Positions 24,620-28,347 of a DNA stretch of 28,347 bases are shown piece after piece. Numbering within the stretch: the stretch's first letter is position 1; every line of letters starts with the position of its first letter. A program made the position numbers and the translations under genes. The DNA comes from Holophaga sp. GTDB lineage: Bacteria; Acidobacteriota; Holophagae; Holophagales; Holophagaceae. The notes beneath the pieces are model-generated. The model did no database searches and had not been told where the DNA came from. It worked only from the letters and a program-made list of their open reading frames with translations. The stretch covers positions 1 to 28,347 of the forward strand of contig JARLGP010000101.1 of the NCBI GenBank assembly GCA_031292735.1, written 5' to 3'.

Positions 24620-26089
24620 ATGGCGCAAAAAGGGGTGCTGGTTATCTCGGTCGAACCGGACAGTCTGGCCTATGATGGCGGCATCCGGGCGGGCGACACC
24701 TTGCTTGAAATCAACGGCGAACCCGTGCTCGACCAGCTGAGCTACCAGTTCCTCATCACCCAGCGGGATCTCACCGAACTGACCTTCCAGCGCCCCGGCG
24801 GCGACCGGGCCAGCACCACGGTGGAGAACGGCGGCGACGGCATCGGGGTGGACCTGGCCCAGGACGAGGTAAAGGTCTGCAAGCAGAACTGCGTGTTCTG
24901 CTTCGTGCTGCAGATGCCCAAGGGCTTCCGGAAATCCCTCTACCTCAAGGACGAGGACATCCGCCTTTCGTTCCTGTACGGCCATTTCAGCACCCTGTCC
25001 TCCAGCGACGACGCGGAGCTGGACCGCATGGTGCGGGAACGGCTGTCCCCCATCCACGTGAGCGTGCACGCCACCGATCCCGCGGTGCGGGTGAAGGTGG
25101 TGGGCAACCCCAAGGAGGGCGATATCCTGCGCAAGCTCGACCGGCTGCTCATGGGCGGCGTGGACGTGCACACCCAGGTGGTGCTGGTGCCCGGCCTCAA
25201 CGACGGCGAAACCTGGGCCCGGACGGTGCGCGAGCTGTGGGAGCGCCGGGCCTTCCAGACCGAGGGCCGCTGGGCCGGCAGAGGCGGGGTGCTCTCCCTT
25301 TCCTGCGTCCCGGTGGGGCTCACCCGGCACCGGGACGGCCTGCCCGCCATTCCCGACGTGGACCCCGAGTTCGCCCGGGCCTGGGCCACCCGCTGGATCC
25401 CGGAGGTGCGCCGCTGCACCCGGGAGAACGGCGGCGAGCCCTGGCTGCTGCTGGCGGACGAGTGGTTCACCCGGGGGCAGCTGGAGGTGCCCGGCCGCGA
25501 CTTCTATTCCCAGTCCTGGGCCCAGTTGGAAAACGGCGTGGGACTGGTGCGGAAATTCCTGGAGCACACCCGGCGCTTCCTGCGCCGGCCCAAGGCCCAG
25601 GGCTTTGCCGGGCGCAAGGTGCTGCTGCTCACCGGCTCCAGCTTCGCCCCGGTGCTGAACCGGACCCTGGCCCGGCTCAACCGGGAATGCGGCAGCCAGC
25701 TGCGGGCCGTGGCCGCCCGCAACAACGCTTTCGGCGAAACGGTCACCGTGGCCGGCCTGCTCTGCGGCCAGGACCTGGCCTACGCCGCCCACGCCGACCG
25801 CCAGGCCCACGGCGGCGACCCGCGCTGGGTGGACGCGGTGGTGGTGCCCAGCGCCAGCCTGCGGGTGCACACCGGGCCCACCGACCAGTACGTCCTGCCC
25901 GGCCACGCCCAGGCCAGCCCCGCCACCCAGTTCCTGGACGACATGACCCTGGCCGCGCTGGAGCAGGAACTGGGCGTGCCGGTCATCCCCAGCGGCGAGA
26001 ACCTGTCCCAGCTGCTGGATCATCTCCAGGCCAGCGAACGCTTTCATACCGCCGGCATGAACCTGCCCCAGGGCGCGTACAACCCTTAG
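24620..26089 (+). CDS. DUF512 family radical SAM protein with N-terminal PDZ-like domain
   Basis: A 489-residue putative [4Fe-4S] radical-SAM protein. Residues about 1-60 form a PDZ-like domain (DSLAYDGGIRAGDTLLEINGEPV), followed by the cluster motif CKQNCVFCFVLQMPKG, C-x3-C-x2-C at Cys87, Cys91 and Cys94, then LYLKDEDIRLSFLYGHFSTLSS and VSVHATDP. The C-terminal DUF512 part starts near residue 200, with YSQSWAQLENGVG and FLDDMTLAALEQELGVPVIPSGENL. The length and order match the family, whose reaction is unknown; in many bacteria it is found near the GTPase gene der, which is not seen here. It starts with ATG, having GGAGG close upstream. The 3' end overlaps the convergent exbD gene by four bases. 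Confidence 0.88.
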   Translation: MAQKGVLVISVEPDSLAYDGGIRAGDTLLEINGEPVLDQLSYQFLITQRDLTELTFQRPGGDRASTTVENGGDGIGVDLAQDEVKVCKQNCVFCFVLQMPKGFRKSLYLKDEDIRLSFLYGHFSTLSSSDDAELDRMVRERLSPIHVSVHATDPAVRVKVVGNPKEGDILRKLDRLLMGGVDVHTQVVLVPGLNDGETWARTVRELWERRAFQTEGRWAGRGGVLSLSCVPVGLTRHRDGLPAIPDVDPEFARAWATRWIPEVRRCTRENGGEPWLLLADEWFTRGQLEVPGRDFYSQSWAQLENGVGLVRKFLEHTRRFLRRPKAQGFAGRKVLLLTGSSFAPVLNRTLARLNRECGSQLRAVAARNNAFGETVTVAGLLCGQDLAYAAHADRQAHGGDPRWVDAVVVPSASLRVHTGPTDQYVLPGHAQASPATQFLDDMTLAALEQELGVPVIPSGENLSQLLDHLQASERFHTAGMNLPQGAYNP

Positions 26090-26556
26090 CGGCGCAAGGT
26101 GATGGCCACCTTGATGTCCCCCCCGTCCCGGCCGCCCCATTCCGGCCTGGCGGCGGTCTGGCTCCGGGCCCGCTCCGAGGCCAGGCGGATCTGGTCCAGC
26201 ACATCCACCACCTTCTGCCAGGGCTGCCCGCCGTCCACCTTCAGGAACACCCGGCGCATGCCGGCGGGCTGCAGCAGCACCACCGGCACCAGCGCGTCGG
26301 CCAGCCGGGGCAGCTCGATCCGGTCGCTCTGCAGCAGCAGGCCGCCCTTCTCGTCCACCGACACCACCAGCGGCGGGTTGTGCGGATCCGGCGGCGGCGC
26401 GCTGGTCTTCACCACCCGGGGCACCGCCACCGGCAGCGCCTTGGTGAGGCCCGGCAGCAGCACGATGAACACGATGAGCAGCACCAGCACCACATCGATC
26501 AGCGGGGTGACGTTGATCTCGGATTTGGCCTTGCCCTTGCTGCCGCCGGCGTCCAT
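26086..26556 (-). CDS. exbD: ExbD/TolR family biopolymer transport protein (second copy)
   Basis: A 156-residue inner-membrane protein of the TonB energy-transducing complex. It shows a short cytoplasmic N-terminus, one transmembrane helix (about 21-40) containing the essential aspartate in INVTPLIDVVLVLLIVFIV, and a periplasmic domain (about 41-156). The periplasmic part VVSVDEKGGLLLQSDRIELPRLADAL and RVFLKVDGGQPWQKVVDVLD matches the ExbD family. It is the final gene of the tonB-exbB-exbD-exbD group; its ATG directly abuts the stop of the preceding exbD (TGAATG). Two different ExbD subunits per ExbB are common in some phyla and may form a mixed complex. Confidence 0.9.
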   Translation of the reverse strand: MDAGGSKGKAKSEINVTPLIDVVLVLLIVFIVLLPGLTKALPVAVPRVVKTSAPPPDPHNPPLVVSVDEKGGLLLQSDRIELPRLADALVPVVLLQPAGMRRVFLKVDGGQPWQKVVDVLDQIRLASERARSQTAARPEWGGRDGGDIKVAITLRR

Positions 26557-27036
26557 TCAGCGGCCCCCCGTCCCGGGGGCCCGGTCCTCCCGGGTCACCA
26601 CCGAGGCCTCGTCCGCGCCGCCCTCCCGGCACACCTGGAACAGGTCGTTCACCTGCCTGAAGGGCAGATCCAGATCGGCCTTGATGAACACCCGCCGGTC
26701 GGAAAGGTAGGCCACGGCGTTCTGGATGAAGCCCACCAGCCGGCCGCGTCCCGCCGGATCGGCCAGGTCGAAGCTCACCGGGCGGCCCTGGGCGTCCCGG
26801 CCCTCCTTGCCGTCCACCAGCACCGTGCCGGGCCCGGTCACCGCCCCCGAGGCGTCCCGGTGGGCCGCCAGGATCAGGGTGAGGTAGCGGGCGTTGGGCT
26901 CCTTCTCCGGGACGAAGCTGTGCTTGGCCACCGGCAGCCGCACCGCGTTGCTCACCGCCGGAGTGATCACGATGAAGATGATCAGCAGCACCAGGACGAT
27001 GTCCACCAGCGGCGTGACGTTGATATCCGCTTTCAC
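26557..27036 (-). CDS. exbD: ExbD/TolR family biopolymer transport protein (first copy)
   Basis: A 159-residue ExbD paralogue with the membrane helix around residues 9-27 and the catalytic aspartate in INVTPLVDIVLVLLIIFIVITP. Its periplasmic domain is longer and differs from the downstream copy, with an inserted polar loop (GKEGRDAQGRPVSFDLADPAG) and VFIKADLDLPFRQVNDLFQ near the end. Start: GTG at 27036 overlaps the exbB stop as GTGA and begins directly with KADINVTPL, as ExbD proteins usually do; extending upstream would read antisense-like sequence inside exbB. The two copies are clearly not recent duplicates. Confidence 0.9.
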   Translation of the reverse strand: MKADINVTPLVDIVLVLLIIFIVITPAVSNAVRLPVAKHSFVPEKEPNARYLTLILAAHRDASGAVTGPGTVLVDGKEGRDAQGRPVSFDLADPAGRGRLVGFIQNAVAYLSDRRVFIKADLDLPFRQVNDLFQVCREGGADEASVVTREDRAPGTGGR

Positions 27037-27761
27037 CCTTGGCTCTCCCGGCGGATGATCTCGTCCACCATCTGCGACGCGGCGTTGCTGATCCGGGTGG
27101 CCATCTTGTCCTGCTGGGCGGTGAAGTAGTTGTAGATCCACACCGCCGGGATGGCCACCATCAGCCCCAGGGCGGTGGTGGCCAGGGCCTCGCCGATGGA
27201 GCCGGCCAGGGCGTTGACGTCGCCCGCGCCGCGGCTCTTCAGGTCGGAGAACACCCGGATGATGCCGATCACCGTGCCCAGCAGGCCGATGAAGGGCGCC
27301 AGCGCGCCGATGGTGGCCAGGGACAGCATGCCCTTCTTCAGCAGGTCGCCCACCTCGGCCGAGCCCCGGGCGATGGCGCGCTCCACCGGCTGGATCACGT
27401 CATGGTCCTCGCTGCGGTTCTGCAGCTGCTTCTCGTACTGGAAGATCACCAGCCCCTGCTTGAGCACCAGGGCCACGTGGCTCTTGCCGTGGGCCGCGGC
27501 CACCTGCCGGGCGGCGTCGAAATCGCCGCTGCGCAGGGCCGCCACGAACAGCTTGAGGAAGGCGCGGGTGGCGGCGTTGCTCTGGGCGTAGACGAAGGTC
27601 CGTTCCACCGCGATGTACAGCTGCAGGACCAGCAGGCCGATCAGCAGGCAGATGATGCCCTTGTTGGGGAGCGAGGCGGATTCCCAGATGGCCCGGGGCC
27701 CGAACGCGTTCTCGGGCAGCTCGGCCAGGGCCAGGCAAAAGGGTGCGGTCAGCGCAATCAT
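27033..27761 (-). CDS. exbB: ExbB/TolQ/MotA-type proton channel protein
   Basis: A 242-residue inner-membrane protein with three helices (about 33-52, 150-173 and 190-215), the proton-conducting partner of ExbD in energising TonB-dependent receptors. Visible are KGIICLLIGLLVLQLYIAVER, the conserved ATIGALAPFIGLLGTVIGIIRVFSDL, and IGEALATTALGLMVAIPAVWIYNYF with the family GEAL motif. The protein precedes two exbD genes with a GTGA overlap. It follows the tonB stop by 69 bp; a 22-codon minus-strand frame (27826-27758) ends in the ATGA that contains the exbB start codon, and may be involved in translational coupling or mark the true N-terminus. Confidence 0.92.
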   Translation of the reverse strand: MIALTAPFCLALAELPENAFGPRAIWESASLPNKGIICLLIGLLVLQLYIAVERTFVYAQSNAATRAFLKLFVAALRSGDFDAARQVAAAHGKSHVALVLKQGLVIFQYEKQLQNRSEDHDVIQPVERAIARGSAEVGDLLKKGMLSLATIGALAPFIGLLGTVIGIIRVFSDLKSRGAGDVNALAGSIGEALATTALGLMVAIPAVWIYNYFTAQQDKMATRISNAASQMVDEIIRRESQG

Positions 27762-27830
27762 CGGGCCGCCTGGGAAGGGGCACCGTCGGCGCCCGGGGTT
27801 GCGGAAAGGAAGGCAGAAGTGTCCATATGA

Positions 27831-28347
27831 TTATTTTATCCTATATTGGACGACGAGGGAAAAGCGGCTCACTTGGGGAACCCCGTCCAGCATCTGGGGT
27901 TCGAAACGCCAGGTGAGGGCGTAGGCTTCGGCGGCACCGCGCAGCTGGAACGGGCCCTCCAGCGCCCGGACGCTGATGGGAACCCCGTCCAGCCCCACCA
28001 TGACCTGCACCACGACGTTGCCCTGGATGCGGGCCATCCTGGCCAGGGGCGGGTAGTCCGGAAGGGGGGGCCGGTACCGGACCGAGACCTTGGAAAAGGG
28101 GACGTCCACCACCTTGCCGGCTCCGCCCCGGCCGGGGCCGTTGCCTGTTCCGGCGCCCGGACCCGTCCCCGTTCCGGTTCCTGTTCCACCTCCCGTGCCC
28201 GTGCCGCTGCCCGCGCCGGCAGCCGGGGCGGAGCTGCCGTACTGCCGGGAGTGGTCCTCCCTGGGCAGCTCCCGGGGCAGCGCGTCGGGCGGCGCTTCCT
28301 GCGGAGGGGCCGGCGGCGCCTGCCTGGGCGTCACGTCCGGCGCGGGC
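27831..28347 (-). CDS. tonB: TonB-family protein, 5' end outside window
   Basis: The visible 172-codon part contains a Pro-rich segment (QAPPAPPQEAPPDALP), a Gly/Thr low-complexity linker (GTGTGGGTGTGTGTGPGAGTG), and the TonB C-terminal domain with YPPLARMARIQGNVVVQVMV, LDGVPISVRALEG and TWRFEPQML. TonB spans the periplasm and transmits energy from ExbB/ExbD to outer-membrane receptors. The reading frame is open to the window edge; an in-frame GTG at 28334 exists but the expected N-terminal membrane anchor is missing, so the start lies to the right of the window. The operon order is tonB-exbB-exbD-exbD. Confidence 0.85.
   Translation of the reverse strand, partial: PAPDVTPRQAPPAPPQEAPPDALPRELPREDHSRQYGSSAPAAGAGSGTGTGGGTGTGTGTGPGAGTGNGPGRGGAGKVVDVPFSKVSVRYRPPLPDYPPLARMARIQGNVVVQVMVGLDGVPISVRALEGPFQLRGAAEAYALTWRFEPQMLDGVPQVSRFSLVVQYRIK

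Overview
This is a very GC-rich, tightly packed bacterial chromosome segment. It holds 28 protein-coding loci (one interrupted, one cut by the window edge) and no rRNA, tRNA, CRISPR array or insertion sequence that I can recognise. GTG and TTG starts are common, intergenic gaps are short, and several neighbouring genes overlap by a few bases. The gene content suggests a Gram-negative: TonB/ExbB/ExbD, LpoB-type lipoprotein and periplasmic binding protein genes, split three-gene transhydrogenase, DUF512 radical-SAM protein. My best guess is an acidobacterium of the Holophaga/Geothrix type, but that rests on overall impression and is not proven here.

Layout. 1-244: non-coding with several inverted repeats. 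245-2151 (minus): MgtC/DUF4010 membrane protein and a small secreted WXXGXW-repeat protein, separated by a clear hairpin terminator. 2349-7089 (minus): a complete branched-chain amino acid type ABC importer, livK-livH-livMG(fused)-livF. 7256-7921 (plus): MarC-family membrane protein. 7905-13647 (minus): a probable six-gene run, COG3014 protein, LpoB-like lipoprotein, LPP20-like protein, YbaK-type deacylase, DUF554 membrane protein, and M20-family amidohydrolase. 13804-18194 (plus): an SH3/NlpC-P60 peptidoglycan hydrolase followed by pntAA-pntAB-pntB. 18191-19159 (minus): aldo/keto reductase. 19414-20958 (plus): aldehyde dehydrogenase interrupted by an in-frame TAG. 20960-23021 (minus): heavy-metal-type sensor kinase and response regulator, preceded by a palindrome matching the CusR box. 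23223-23501 (plus): small Ala-rich protein. 23505-24500 (minus): secreted YncE-like beta-propeller. 24620-26089 (plus): DUF512 radical-SAM protein. 26086-28347 (minus): tonB (5' end off the window)-exbB-exbD-exbD.

Themes. Envelope biology is prominent: TonB energy-transduction, LpoB/COG3014/LPP20 surface lipoproteins divergent from a murein hydrolase, and amino-acid uptake. The most promising leads are the LPP20-LpoB-COG3014 operon facing a C40 peptidase, the CusR-like operator shared by a two-component system and an uncharacterised 92-residue protein with no metal-binding residues, and the single in-frame amber codon in an otherwise intact aldehyde dehydrogenase.
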